64,000 nt of DNA, taken from the NCBI GenBank assembly GCA_037127315.1, contig JBBBDQ010001027.1:855001-919000 (forward strand), in the 5' to 3' direction. Made by a program: the position numbers and the translations under genes. The DNA is from Ascarosepion bandense (Eukaryota > Mollusca > Cephalopoda > Sepiida > Sepiidae). The notes beneath the pieces are model-generated. The model had not been told where the DNA came from and did no database searches. It worked only from the letters and a program-made list of their open reading frames with translations. Below are positions 1 through 11,099 of this stretch, in pieces; position 1 is the stretch's first letter; each line of letters opens with the position of its first letter.

Positions 1-92
1 CTGAGTTTCATGCATTATGCAATCATCAAGTGCATATTTGAAATATGCATCTGAAATATGCACTTGATGATTGCATAATGCATGAAACTCAG
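1..92. repeat. Perfect palindrome, 39-bp arms
   Basis: The first 39 bases, starting CTGAGTTTCATGCATTATGC, are repeated as their exact reverse complement, with about a dozen bases between. A degraded relative of the right arm plus its flank lies near 35,041, so this is one end or a foldback copy of a dispersed element. It may continue upstream of the window. Confidence 0.85.
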
Positions 93-137
93 AGACGTGC
101 CATAGACGAGGGATAAAAGGCATATTTATTACCGCGC

Positions 138-138
138 G

Positions 139-231
<93 letters not shown>

Positions 232-328
232 CAGCTCAGTTCATGCATTGAGCACTGTTTTATCAACACCTAAATAATAATACTATGCATATGTACACCC
301 TCATATGTATATTTATTAATTTACGTCA

Positions 329-398
<70 letters not shown>
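138..398. repeat. Microsatellites (CA)n(TA)n and (CT)n(TA)n
   Basis: Two compound dinucleotide runs: (CA)n passing into (TA)n at about 138-228, and (CT)n passing into (TA)n at about 332-398. Between them is about 100 bp of AT-rich DNA with nothing recognisable. Confidence 0.95.
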
Positions 399-401
<3 letters not shown>

Positions 402-1447
402 CCAGATTAAATAAATTGCATACAATATGTTTGCTTATTTTTAATAAAATCCGTTCATACTCACGGGGAATCTTTCGCGTATTACAATGAAAAGATGTCA
501 GAAATGAGCTGTAACGTTGACAGATGTTATTTTCATTCATTTCTTAAGGTACACAAGTACTTTCAACCTCCTTCCAAGGTCATCTTCAGGGGTATGAGTT
601 ATGGTCACAAATGTAACTAAAAAACTGTGTTGCTAAAAATTACTGTACATTTTTGTCATGCTTTAACACGTGCGTGACCATGACATTACAACATATAGAA
701 AAATTCCATTTTGGATATTTTTCACGTTCTAATGAACACTAGCAATTTTTCAACCGTTATTTTTGAAGCAGGAAAAATGTACAGTAGTTTTCAGCAACAC
801 AGAGTAGGAGGAGAGAGCCTATTGCATTACCGTAGCAGTGGCAGCTTAAGCTAGTGGTCGTAGCAGTAATTGTGTGTCTGTGTATGTGTGTGTATTGTAC
901 AATATAGTAAAATAGGTAGGTTTGTTTTCGTATCCCGCGACCTAATAACGAAATTTCTGGCCTCTACACCCTTGGCCATTGCTCATTGGTCTTTTCTGTT
1001 TACAAGGGACACAGGAGCCATGATTTTTCAGTAATAAAAAGAATATTTTCTCTTTCAAAATCTCTCACAAAATAGATATTTTAATAAAATTACGCTCTGT
1101 GTTATCGTTATTTTATTATCCAATTCCTTTATGTTTGAAGCCGTTACGATCATTTGTAGTATGACGAAGTAAAATTTTTCCAGGAAATCATAATTATCCT
1201 TCCGTGGAAATTCCACGGATATATTATTATTATTATATGGTCTTTATATATAGAATGACGTAGCTGAAATTACTGGAAAATTTCTACAAAGTACTGGAAC
1301 TGGTCAAGAAAGCATTTGTTCCCAAAATTCTGATATTTGTTTATTCAATCAGGTTCTGGAAAGTGGATCAGGGTGGGAACTCTTTAGTATCGTATTATAA
1401 ATGAAAATGTCGTAAAGAAAAAGAAAAGAAAAACAGAATGCTTTTTT
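399..1447. other. No gene or repeat recognised
   Basis: AT-rich sequence with frequent stops in all frames. I recognise no coding homology and no sequence shared with the repeat families elsewhere in the window. Confidence 0.5.
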
Positions 1448-1966
1448 ACATTTTTTTTTTTATAATCGTGTCGCCCCAGGCAAGGCATTTTACTGCCAAT
1501 TTTGAGCAGGGGGTTACATTGGAAGAAAGTGATGAAAAAGAGTGGCAGGTTACAGGGGGTGTCCGGGAGAGGGTAAGAGAAGGATGAAAATACTGATGGG
1601 AGTGGAGTGGACGAAGAAAGGAGCATGAGAGAGAGGATGCAAGTTAGTGAGATAGGAGATGAATATTGACTTTACATTTGAATTCTTGAAGATTATAGCT
1701 GTTGGGGAAGCAAGTAAATGAAAGAGAATTCCACAGGCGGGAAGTGCGAGAGAAGAAGCTGGTGGAGTAGAATTTGAGTTTACAATTTATTGGTTTCACA
1801 GTTAAAGGATGGGATTAGTTGCTTATCTTGTGGCTCGAGTAAATTTATATATAGAGGGCACCAGTGAGTTACGTTCATCGTAGCAGAAGCCGTGAAAGTA
1901 TTTGTAGAAGAGACACAGGGAAGCCACATTGCGCTGGTGAGAAAGTGACTGTATCTGAGCTGTGAC
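1448..1966 (-). pseudogene. Jockey/CR1-like LINE, 3' end (copy 1)
   Basis: Read on the minus strand this is the end of the reverse-transcriptase ORF plus the 3' UTR of a non-LTR retrotransposon. Decayed reading-frame pieces match the RT tail seen more clearly at 14,838-15,426 and 63,130-63,480 (motifs like TRATR-ATRSHPFTVKPINC and FFSR-SRLWNSLPF). The 3' UTR carries a conserved block, with CAGTGGCAGTAAAATGCCTT in other copies, and ends in A-rich sequence at about 1,448. It is 5'-truncated, frameshifted and not functional. The clade (jockey superfamily, CR1-like) is inferred from the recognisable RT tail. Confidence 0.75.
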
Positions 1967-2104
1967 TAGAATGGTACTAAAAAAGAACAAACATTAAATA
2001 AAAAGGACGAAACACAGAAGGTGACCCTTACTCTACAGAATTTAAGCAATTAGTTAGCATATGTAACTCATCAAGTTTTATTAGACCATAACAGAATGCA
2101 GAAA

Positions 2105-2151
2105 GTATTGGACGGCCGTTTCGTCCTATATTTGAGACTGATCAGCAGTAC
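2105..2151 (-). ncRNA. Hammerhead-like ribozyme relic, G8 changed to C
   Basis: On the minus strand: box CTGATCA (consensus CTGANGA), stem II opening GTC and closing GGAC, GAAA, stem III ACGGCCGT (fully self-complementary), then C, giving a GUC triplet. Flanking bases pair as stem I at five of six positions. The catalytic G8 position is C, so this copy should be dead. The GAAACGGCCGTC end resembles what I recall of Penelope-like element hammerheads; that link is knowledge plus inference. Confidence 0.6.
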
Positions 2152-3007
2152 GCATCTACTACCATTAAGCAAACGCCATACCAACTGTATTACGGACCCC
2201 GGTGACGAAGAGGTAACGAATTAAACTCGATAAAGCACCGCTCGTTCACATATTCCGTGGTGGAACTCATCCAAGTTCTTTTACCCATAGGACGATGCCT
2301 TCCAGAAGTAGACCCAGATATCCATACAGCTATACACGAATAACAATATTAAGAGAAAAGTCATCATTAAACAAAAGTAGAAAAGAACTATTGTCACATG
2401 ACAAAGCTAAGTAAACAGACGACTTTTAATCAACCATCGCAAACTTAATTGACTTAATCGTTGTTCAAGTCTATAGGTACGCATGCGCGTTCCAGTTTGT
2501 GCGAGAGACCCGGGACGTTAGGAAAGAGCAGAAAAAAAAATGAAAAACTACTGACCACACCTACCACTACGAAAAGAAATCAATATTTGTTGCGGCCGGT
2601 AATCGAAAAGAAAATTAATCACTTTGAACACATTTTATTTTTGTTGTTCTCAACGCTCGGTTGAATCGGACAAAATCGTTTTATTTATTTCTATTTTTAA
2701 TATTTATTTAGTCTGAACATCAACGATTGGTCATTGGTGACAGGAAGTGTACACTCCTTCGACATAGAAACGGTCTACTTATACGCAGTTAATTGTTTAG
2801 TATGTTGACTTTATGATTGCCGCCAGCGAAACGCTTCTCCATTGATTAGAATCTAACATTATACAATGAAAACGACAGATCAAAATTCAGTTTTCAACTG
2901 TCAGATGACTGGCTTACTAAACTAGTGACGGAAAAAAAACCCCGACAATAGGGAAAACAATGAAACAATAATCTTGGCTTCCTCTTGGTCGTAAGAAAAC
3001 TGAATGA
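2152..3007. other. No gene recognised
   Basis: Unique-looking sequence. The open frame at 2,461-2,664 has a composition that does not suggest selection and no motif I know. Confidence 0.5.
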
Positions 3008-3116
3008 ATGGTCATCAGCAAAAAGAGAAACCCAAAATGTCAACTAGAAGTCGGGGATACTAAAATTAAGCAGTTATGGAAATTTTATTACCTGAGAAGT
3101 GTCCTAACAGAGGATG
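3008..3116 (+). pseudogene. APE-type LINE RT fragment, upstream half
   Basis: Encodes MVISKKRNPKCQLEVGD followed by KIKQLWKFYYLRSVLTEDG. This matches the RT region just after the YADD palm motif in the LINE family also present at 19,447-19,827 and 48,750-49,440. The frame is cut at 3,116 by a SINE, and the homology resumes at 3,611. Inactive fragment. Confidence 0.7.
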
Positions 3117-3600
3117 GTTGGTTGTTTTGTTTTTATGGCAAATCAACCTCGGCGGGTCATTTATTGCCAACTAAACTTTATTTATTTATTGTTTTCTTTC
3201 AACAATTTTTATTGTTGTTTATATAAGTTTTTGTGTCTAGTAATACATTTTTCTTTTCGAGTATCAAGATTCATTGGGACTTGTTTTTTAAGGGCAGGGT
3301 CCCCAAGTCCTACCCTTGTTATTTAACCCATAACTGGAGGGAAGGGACGGATTAATACCTTTCCCAAGGGTACCAGTGCTTAAGTGAATGCAGGATATTC
3401 AACTGGAATTCGAACTCGACTCACCGATTTCTCTTTCTGAGCCGATATCCACTGCACCACAACGCACATCCGTTACTATACGCTTACAGCACCTGGTATT
3501 CCCAAGTGGTCACTCATCTAAGTACTGACTAGGCTCAACGTTGCTTAACTTCGGTGATCGAGCGAGAACCGGTGTATTCAACGTGATAGGCCGTAAGCCC
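3117..3600 (-). mobile_element. 5S rRNA/tRNA chimeric SINE inserted in the LINE
   Basis: The 5' end, reading minus, begins at 3,600 with a 5S-rRNA-like segment, continues into a tRNA-like body (A-box-like, then B-box-like AGTTCGAATTCC) and ends near 3,117. The flanks ACAGAGGATG (3,107-3,116) and ACAGGGGATG (3,601-3,610) form a 10-bp target-site duplication with one mismatch. A near-identical full-length copy is at 35,686-36,175. SINEs are non-coding and depend on LINE enzymes to move. Confidence 0.9.
3481..3600 (-). rRNA. 5S rRNA-derived head of the SINE (not a rRNA gene)
   Basis: About 120 bases align to metazoan 5S rRNA along their full length, including the TCACCGAAGTTAAGCAACGT block and the GGGAATACCAGGTGCTGTAAG end. 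Because the SINE body and a target duplication follow, this is a SINE promoter module derived from 5S, not a ribosomal gene. Confidence 0.85.
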
Positions 3601-3610
3601 ACAGGGGATG

Positions 3611-4105
3611 CAAGTGCGGTACAGATCGAAAGGTGAATTGGCATGGCCAAGGATGAATTCCAGAAGCTGAATAGATTATTGAGAAACAGGAAGATTTCGT
3701 GGAAGAAGAGGAGACTGGATTCTTATGTGATGTCTGTTCTTCCATATGGCAGTGAAGATGAAGGAAAGACCGAAATGTGGTTCTACAGAAAGATGCTGTG
3801 GATACCATAGACAGAACATGTTACCAAGGTTTTGGAGGATGGACACGAAAAGGAAGCTGACACTCAACATCAAGAAAAGACAGCTGAAGTTTCTGGCACA
3901 TCTAGTGAGGAAGGTAGACTTAGAGAATCCGATGCCCACAGGACGGATAGAGAAAAGAAAGGACAAGGGAAAGCATACTGTGACATATTTGATGGACTTG
4001 ATCAAATGGATAGCGTAATAACAGGAGAAGGGTTGTTAAGAGCTACAAGGGATAAGGAGATGTGAAAAGACATGACCGTCTACGTCCTGAAGGGACACGG
4101 CACAT
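3611..4105 (+). pseudogene. APE-type LINE, C-terminal end with decayed frames
   Basis: This continues the LINE interrupted at 3,116. Fragments in shifting frames resemble TEMWFYRRMLRIPWTEHV, QLKFLAHLVRKVDLENPMPT and the ending RATRDKEM, the conserved C-terminus of this family. The ORF ends in a CACATAG-type stop context, followed by A-rich and (GA)n sequence. At least two frameshifts and stops. No function remains. Confidence 0.75.
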
Positions 4106-4121
4106 AGAAAAAGAAACGCAG

Positions 4122-4122
4122 C

Positions 4123-4176
<54 letters not shown>
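4122..4176. repeat. (GA)n microsatellite
   Basis: About 27 GA units just after the LINE end. Related LINE copies end in (GAA)n-like tails, so this run may have grown from the tail. Confidence 0.95.
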
Positions 4177-4178
<2 letters not shown>

Positions 4179-4379
4179 GCATGTTTACTTCAAATTCCAG
4201 TCGAAATCACACTCAGTTTTGATTTAACCGTTTTCTACAGTTTATCAACCCTTTGCAGGTTATTTAAAGCCAGAAAAATATTTTAGATTGTAAGAATTTT
4301 TTTGGGTGGGGAGATAATAATGGTTTATTGATACAAGTCTTACTAATTAACCCATAGCTGGAGGGGAGAAGAAGCGGGT

Positions 4380-4680
4380 TCGTACCTAAACAAATTTTGA
4401 TAAACAAAAAATTATAATGTGCATATAAAGTGGGGGATCAATTCTGTATTACAATCAATATATAAACTGATCTCCAATTTGGGGCCACGGTAGTTTCTAT
4501 ACATTTATATTCCTGAAAATGTAAATAAATCTAAAAAAAAAAACATCCCTGTATAAATATTTAGTGTATCAGTGATTGATTCATTAAGTTTTTAGGGCTT
4601 ATCAACTCTATTCATGTTATTTAAAGCCAGAAAATATTTCTAGATTGTAAACTTTTATAAAAAATATAAATGCAGGAGAA
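4380..4680 (+). repeat. Dispersed MITE-like repeat with GGGGGATCAAT palindrome (copy 1)
   Basis: Contains a degenerate palindrome at 4,428-4,484 opening AAAGTGGGGGATCAATTC, then the motif TTATATTCCTGAAAATGTAA. Other copies are at 5,285-5,480 (best), 14,650-14,830 (reverse), 28,265-28,320 and 45,150-45,210. No coding capacity. Confidence 0.65.
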
Positions 4681-4712
4681 ATCGGAATTGTAAGATTGTT
4701 AGTTCTCTTCAC

Positions 4713-4844
4713 CTGGATATATATATATATATATATATAGGGATATAAATTAATGGATATATATACATATATATATATATTTATTTATTTATTATATATA
4801 TCATTTGATATATATGATATATATATATATATATATATAGCTCG
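4713..4844. repeat. (TA)n-rich block
   Basis: Several interrupted (TA)n runs with ATATATGATATATAT-type palindromic arrangements. Confidence 0.9.
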
Positions 4845-5292
4845 GATACAGTCATTTTCTCAACGGCGCAATGTGGCTTCCCTGTGTCTCTGGTGCCCCC
4901 AATATATAAATTTACTCGAGCCACAAGATTAGCAACTAGGTCCCACTGTGAAACCAATAAACTGTAAACGTAAATTTTACTCCATCAGCTTCTTTTCTCG
5001 CACTTCCCGCCTGTAAAATTCCTTTCCATTTACTTGCTTCCCCGACAGCTACAATCTACAAGAATTTAAATGTAAAGTCAATAGTCATCTCCTATCTCAC
5101 TAATCTGCATCCTATCTCTCATGCTCCTTTTTTTATTCCATTCTCATCAGTATTCTCACCCTTCTCTTATCCACTTACTGACACCTCCCCTATAACCTGC
5201 CACTCTTTCTCATAACATTCCTCCTATGTAACCCCATTGCAAAACAGTGGCAGTAAAATGCCTTGCTTGGAACGATATGATTATAAAAAAAC
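4845..5292 (+). pseudogene. Jockey/CR1-like LINE, 3' end (copy 2)
   Basis: Plus-strand copy of the LINE described at 1,448-1,966. The RT-tail region is shortened by an internal deletion near 4,900 (about 40 bp absent compared with the 63,130 copy). It continues through the 3' UTR and stops in A-rich sequence. Inactive. Confidence 0.75.
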
Positions 5293-5480
5293 ATTGAATA
5301 CATTTATATTCCAGAGAATGTAAATAAATCTAAGAGACATGCATGTGTAACTAATCAGTATTCATCGACTGATTGATTTTCTACAGCTTATCAACAAACA
5401 AGAAATTATTATGTAAATATAAAGTGGGGGATCAATTCTATATTACAATCAATATATAAATTAATCCCCCACTTTATGGC
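5285..5480 (+). repeat. MITE-like repeat with GGGGGATCAAT palindrome (copy 2)
   Basis: Best copy of the family. The core at 5,421-5,475 reads AAAGTGGGGGATCAATTC and ends with its complement, ATTAATCCCCCACTTT. It abuts LINE 3' ends on both sides. Confidence 0.7.
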
Positions 5481-5488
5481 CACAGTCA

Positions 5489-5618
5489 TCCTTCTCTTAC
5501 CCACTTTCTGACACCGCTTATAACCTGTCACTCTTTCTCATAACTTTTCTCCTATGTAACCCCCTGCAAAACAGTGGCAGTAAAATGCCTTGCTTGATGC
5601 GATATGATTATAAAAAAT
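5489..5618 (+). pseudogene. Jockey/CR1-like LINE, 3' UTR scrap
   Basis: About 130 bp of the same LINE 3' UTR, including CAGTGGCAGTAAAATGCCTT, ending in A-rich sequence. Confidence 0.7.
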
Positions 5619-5714
5619 AAATATTTCACAGTTTGTTACTTTTTACTTTTATAAAGTGCTCAATACAGATATACAGATATAGTTATTATTAGTGTCATAA
5701 TAATAACATATGGG

Positions 5715-5826
5715 ACTGCAATTCGAAAAGTTTCAGGTTTCGGTGCCAAGTGCGCCATCATCAGGCAGGCTAATGATAGTGTACTTGGAACCAAAATCTG
5801 AAAGCTTTTAAGTTGCAGTACATGTT
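5715..5826. repeat. Inverted repeat with hammerhead-like box
   Basis: Diverged 50-bp arms on either side of about 5,775. The left arm read minus has CTGATGA, a 5-bp hairpin with one mismatch (GGCGC with GCACC), then GAAAC. Stem III and stem I are not convincing here. Confidence 0.4.
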
Positions 5827-5874
5827 AATATTTGGACACTAGTAATAATTCTCTTTTGCTCTCTCTTTATATAT

Positions 5875-6055
5875 ATTTAATTTATTTGTTTGAACATTAT
5901 TTTTAATCGGTATTCATATTTGAGTCGATTTTCTCTTTTTAATTGTACAGTTTATTTATATATTTATTTCCACCTGTCAGTATATTTACGAGAAATTTTG
6001 TTATGAAAATTTTGTTTTTTCTCATAAATAATCAGGCCGGTAGAACACACACACG

Positions 6056-6138
<83 letters not shown>

Positions 6139-6243
6139 TTAAGAACAGAATATGTACTCAAATACGCGTATCGATGAAAAAAATATTGTTCAAACAAATA
6201 AATTTAATATGTCGGTCGTTACTTCCATTTCGTTAATCTCCGG
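5875..6243. repeat. Foldback element with (CA)n(TA)n loop
   Basis: The left arm includes ATTTGTTTGAACATTATTTT; the right arm, ending about 6,243, carries the complement. A (CA)n run, a (TA)n run and a T tract (6,060-6,135) lie between. The arms belong to the family also found at 9,300-9,790, 32,092-32,300 and 57,570-57,795. Confidence 0.7.
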
Positions 6244-6254
6244 AACTTTCCATA

Positions 6255-6500
6255 AAATACATACATACATACATACATATCAGCTAAGAATGAAGAATTG
6301 AGTTCAAATTCCAGTCGAGTTCGTTACATTCACTTAGGCTTAAATGCTTTTGGGAAAGCTATGAATGCATTTTTTCTCCCTCCAGCTATGGGTTGAATAG
6401 TAGGATAGATTTTGTTCTGTAGCTATGGTTGGTAACCAGTCTATCACAGAAAAAATTGGCAATCTACTGCAGAAAAGTCTTTAAACGCTCTCTTCCAACA
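6255..6500 (+). mobile_element. tRNA-derived SINE, 5'-truncated
   Basis: Shares the SINE body: AATTCCAGT-type B-box remnant, CTCCCTCCAGCTATGGGTTG, GGTTGGTAACCAGTCTA and a CTACTGC block. The same body lies at 20,140, 23,468, 24,970, 38,935, 44,945 and 45,275, and inside the 5S-headed SINEs. Such shared central domains are known in coleoid SINEs; assigning this to a named family is inference. Confidence 0.7.
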
Positions 6501-6754
6501 TGCCTTGAGCCAACATCATGTTAATATATGAGCATTGCTAAAAAAGAACTATATGTACAATGTCCAGACATGGACAACGGAACGAGAAGAATTTAGTGCC
6601 ATAAATTCAATAAAGTGTTCTGTTGAAAATCCTTTAGCGATTCCTCGAATTAAAAGACACCTAAAATTTATTGGTACTTTGAAAAGCTTAATTGAGTTCT
6701 AAATAATTCTCATTCTTCACGAATAAACTACTATTATATTTTATTCAGTTAATG

Positions 6755-7090
6755 CAGCCGTAACTTCTACTCCAACAGTTTCTTTTCTCGCACTTCTCGA
6801 CTGTGGAATTCCCTTCCACATGATTGCTTCCTCGACGGCTACAATCTCCAGGAGTTTAAATGTAAGGTCATTAGACACCGCCTAACACACTAACTCCCTC
6901 CCATTCTGTCAAACACTCTTCCCATCTGCCCAACCCCCAGCCTCGGTATCCTTATCCATCTCTCACCTTCCTTCTGACATTTCCTACACCTCACCACTCC
7001 TCCTCTTTACCTTCCCCTATGTAGCCCCATGCGCAATAGTGGCAATGGAATGCCTTGCTCAGGGTGAAATGAGTAAAAAAAAAAAAAATC
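6755..7090 (+). pseudogene. LINE 3' end, diverged jockey/CR1-like subfamily
   Basis: Parallels the 3' end of the LINE at 44,401-44,750 (TTCTACTCCAACAGTTTCTT; TGGAATTCCCTTCC) but differs throughout the UTR. It ends in poly-A at 7,077-7,090. A similar subfamily scrap is at 59,200-59,345. Confidence 0.65.
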
Positions 7091-7149
7091 AGTAAGCATA
7101 AAATTTACAATGACTTCTTACCGCTAATCAGGCAGCTTTTCGAAGATTT

Positions 7150-7541
7150 TAATAATACCAATTTAATTTCCTATTACTATTTATTAATAATTACCAATTT
7201 AATTTCCTATTACTATTTATTAATAATTACCAATTTAATTTCCTATTACTATTTATTAATAATTACCAATTTAATTTCCTATTACTATTTATTAATAATT
7301 ACCAATTCAATTTCCTATTATTATTTATTAATAATTACTAATTTAATTTCCTATTACTATTTATTAATAATTACCAATTTAATTTCCTATTACTATTTAT
7401 TAATAATTACCAATTTAATTTCCTATTACTATTTATTAATAATTACCAATTTAATTTCCTATTACTATTTATTAATAATTACTAATTTAATTTCCTATTA
7501 CTATTTATTAATAATTACTAATTTAATTTACTATTTAATAA
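7150..7541. repeat. 36-bp minisatellite, about 11 copies
   Basis: Units start CCAATTTAATTTCCTATTAC and are spaced exactly 36 bp apart from 7,158. Copies are nearly identical, with a few C/T changes (CCAAT versus CTAAT), implying recent expansion. No spacers, so not CRISPR. Confidence 0.95.
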
Positions 7542-7544
7542 TAC

Positions 7545-9090
7545 TAATACTCAGCAATCTCTTGAATCTTAGTGGCTTTATGAGCTTGCTTGGGTGAAAT
7601 AAAAGCTGGCTTGAGTTGATCTCTTGTACTTCAGAAATGTGTCTTAGACGAGTTGGCGTCGAGCATCATTACTGGTCGTGTTCAGTCTCATAAATTAACA
7701 TGAGAATAATATCTGTGTATCCTGACGTTGTGTAATCGTTAGCTAGTTTGTCTAGCTATATCAACTGCGAATGAAAAGTGAGTTCGATCCTAACCGGGGC
7801 CTCAAAATATTCGGTTTTGTGCCACACTTGAGCTACGCTTAGGAAATAAACAAATCTGGTAATGATTTTCGGCACTTTCGAGTCTAAAATATTTGATGTT
7901 GCTGTAGTTAGTGAGTTTTTCGGTTCTGACTGAAACCATCTGACCAGTTGATGATGATCATAATCATCGTCATTATGGGCGATGATAGCTCTCTACAACT
8001 TCCTATTCATTGTGGGTTTAGATAACTCTTTATCACTGCTCCTCGTCCTTTATCTGCCAACTATTCACGCAACTTCTTTCTTTCACTGCAGCAATTCCAT
8101 AAGCATCCTGAATAGATCGTGCTGCTGCATTTGCATTGGAACCTCTGTGAAACTCATAGAGTGAAGCATGCCTAATGTGTTCTTTAAATGGAAAGGACAT
8201 GGGTGAGAATATTGCAGTAAAATATGAATGATGCTTTAATAATCTGAAAGAAAAAGTTATAAATTAATCCTGGTGATATGTTTAAGTAATAGAAATATGC
8301 ATAAAATAAATTACAATGATTTCAAAAGTCGGGACCTATCACATTCACTGAGGAGTCAAGTATTTACTGGATCCGTATAGGGAGCTGATCATTTTATCTG
8401 CATCTCTAGCAATGGATAAGAGTTCCAATTGAGATCGAATGTGAGTATGTCGCTCAATATTTTCTCATTGCGCCGTGCCTTCTCGAGGAAACATGCGTTC
8501 ATTGTAGCTAGCCGTAGTTTGATCAGCGGTGATGGAATCTGTTTTCGTGGCATTGAATGTAACCAGCCAGTCTTTCCCCCACTGAGAATTTCGTGTTAGA
8601 TTGGAAGAGAGGTCAGCTGCCAATCTTTGATCTTCAATAGTTTTTGAGGTGCGCCCATATATAATCGTATTCTTGGCATTCATGTTTATTAAATAATCTG
8701 AGAAAATTCTTAGGAAAACCATTTATGCAAAGCAAAAAAAAAAAACAAAAAACGGTTGGTTCGAGACGTGACTCTTTTGGGGCGCCTGTGCGGACCACCA
8801 GGGCTCAGAAGGTTGGTCGTTAATAACTACATTTAGGGATCTACCTGTTAGGAAGAATTTATAATCGGAAAAGAAAATTCTTTCAGTGATTCTTTAGCTG
8901 GAGAGCTTGTGTAGTAAACCTTTTTGCCACATCTTGTTGAAGGCCTTCGAGATACTTAATGTTATGTTTCTCGAGGAGTGTGTGTGTCGTAAAGATCATT
9001 GGAATCAAGGCGATCAAAAACTGAGCAGTAATAAAAAAAGAACTAGAGATATTGGTAGATCTGAACACGAGAACAATATAAAAAATGTGT
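7545..9090. other. No gene; possible SINE remnant near 7,770
   Basis: At about 7,740-7,850 GAGTTCGATCCTAAC resembles a pol III B box, followed by GTGCCACACTTGAG, so a decayed SINE is possible. The rest, including the open frame at 8,465-8,722, shows no motif I recognise. Confidence 0.4.
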
Positions 9091-9097
9091 TTGAAAT

Positions 9098-9145
9098 TTC
9101 TGAAGAAAGCCGGTCTACACAATGCCCGAAACGTTCTGATGATAA
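9098..9145 (+). other. Hammerhead-like core, class a (decayed)
   Basis: CTGAAGA, a degraded hairpin, GAAACGTT. Related to the better copies at 12,085, 26,521 and 26,806. The stem II arms no longer pair well. Confidence 0.35.
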
Positions 9146-9299
9146 TAACAAAGATGAGCATAATTTTCTTAATGCAAGTAAAGGTAACTATTTACTGCGG
9201 AATAAATAATAGAAGCAAATATTTTTTAGTTGCTTTAAAAATAAATTTATTTTTGCACAGTCGTGAATTACATTGCCTTATGTTTTAATCAAGCCTTGT

Positions 9300-9790
9300 A
9301 ACACAATTTTCGATTCATCGCAAAAACCATATCTGTCCTGAAATGTATCGTAATGTCAACAAATGTAAACGTTACAGAAATAAACAAAGATTAACGAAAC
9401 TTGGTTATAAACAACCGAAAATTTGAAAGGATTTGTTTGAACATTATTTTTAATGTTCAAACAATAATGTTTTAATACTCGTATTTAAGTAGATATTCTG
9501 TTTATAATCAAACAGTATTATATATTTATTTCTACCGGCCTGATTATTTACGATAATCATCATGTTACGGAAATTAACGAAGATTAACGAAACTGGTTAT
9601 AAACAACCGACAATTTGAAATGATTTGTTTGAACATTATTTTTGATCGATACTCGTATTTAAGTAGATATTCTGTTTATAATCAAACAGTATTATATATT
9701 TATTTCTACCGGCCTGATTATTTACGATAAATATTTATTACGAAAATCCTGCCGAATGACACACATTTTCGTAATAAAAATTGCCTTATG
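9300..9790 (-). repeat. Foldback/tRNA composite repeat, tandem dimer
   Basis: Two successive units share GATTAACGAAACTTGGTTAT-type, TTTGTTTGAACATTATTTTT and TCTACCGGCCTGATTATTTA blocks, separated at a GTTACGGAAAT boundary near 9,563. The last unit runs into CCTGCCGAATGACAC, the 3' end of the tRNA-like segment seen whole at 32,405-32,498. This shows that the palindromic block and the tRNA-like block belong to one element. Confidence 0.65.
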
Positions 9791-10373
9791 TTCAACAATA
9801 TTTAATGTGGTCCTGTAGCTTACGACTCTTTAACCAGAGCTGAATGATGACGACTGATAAGAATGCTGGTGAACACTGGCTTCATTCTGTCAAGAAAGAA
9901 ATTATGTTGAAAGAAAAAAACGATCAAGAGGTAAAATCAGAGGTAAAATATTCTTTATTTCATGGAAAGTTTTTGGTCTTGTCTTTCTTTTGTTGGAACG
10001 GTCAAGGAAAGTTTTGCGCACATTTGAGAGCAAATTTTCCAAAAGAATCGAACAAAAAGTAGAATGAGCAACTCAAAAGAAATGTGTACATGTATGGCAG
10101 AAGTAAAATACAATCTAAATAATAAATAATAAATATTAGAAACCAAGAAACAAAACATATTAATATGGAAAATAAATTCAAAATAAATCTCTTCCGATCT
10201 ATTTCTATTTATCCATCTGTGTGCGTGTGTGCGTGTGTGTGCACGCGCGTGTATATGTGTGTGTGTGTTGGGGGAGGGAAATGCTGAAAAAAAGTTCTTG
10301 ATTTTCTTTACTCCGAAAATATGTCCTTTGGTCAAATCTTGAGAATTAGGTTTTTAGCAACCTGTTCTTACTC

Positions 10374-10375
<2 letters not shown>

Positions 10376-10431
<56 letters not shown>

Positions 10432-10483
10432 CTGTCTGTTCATATCTATCTATCTATCTATCTATCTATCTCAGTCTGTTTCT

Positions 10484-10534
<51 letters not shown>

Positions 10535-10545
10535 CTGTCTGTTCA

Positions 10546-10585
<40 letters not shown>
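10376..10585. repeat. Interrupted (TCTA)n array
   Basis: Four (TCTA)n blocks separated by CTCTGTCTGTTCATA or CAGTCTGTTTCTT. The same interruption pattern is in the array at 16,266-16,380. Confidence 0.95.
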
Positions 10586-10758
10586 ATGAATCATATTCAC
10601 TTAACGTGAATCATGTACATTTTTTGTTATTGTCGAATAGAATTACGTTACGGATGTTTCTCCGTTACTGTCGGGGGTAAACAAAATGTTCAAAATGATA
10701 TTCTGTAATTGGTTTTCGTCCGTAACCTTCTTGACATGCTTCACTCCAACTTGTAGAC

Positions 10759-10797
<39 letters not shown>
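10759..10797. repeat. (TAA)n run
   Basis: Perfect trinucleotide run. Other (TAA)n runs in this window border RLE LINE fragments; the 100 bp downstream here are not clearly LINE. Confidence 0.9.
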
Positions 10798-10798
<1 letters not shown>

Positions 10799-11099
10799 CT
10801 TTAGAGCGAGAGCAGTTAAAACAAGACGGAAGAATCTGTTAAAATCTCGAGAGAAGGAATCGAGAAAATCCGTGATTCGATAATGAACCCGAGATCAAAA
10901 TGAGGATGGAACCAAAAATCAACCCATGGAACAGACAAGTGATAGCTGAGAAGAAAAAGACGGTCATGTTCGACATGTCATAATTCTTGGTGGGGGGAGG
11001 GGAGGGGAGAGGGGAAATAGTTGGGTTTTATTAAAATTTGCGACTCACAAATCTCGCCATTGTTCAATGGTGCTTGAAAAACAGCAACGGTATTTACCA

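Noticed and set aside
7150..7541. CRISPR-like regular repeat
   Set aside because: Contiguous 36-bp units without spacers in animal DNA.
8465..8722. 85-residue minus-strand frame
   Set aside because: No motif, no neighbouring homology, ordinary composition.
10321..10680. 119-residue open frame rich in LSIYLSIY
   Set aside because: Translation of (TCTA)n; no gene evidence. Likewise 16,255-16,476.
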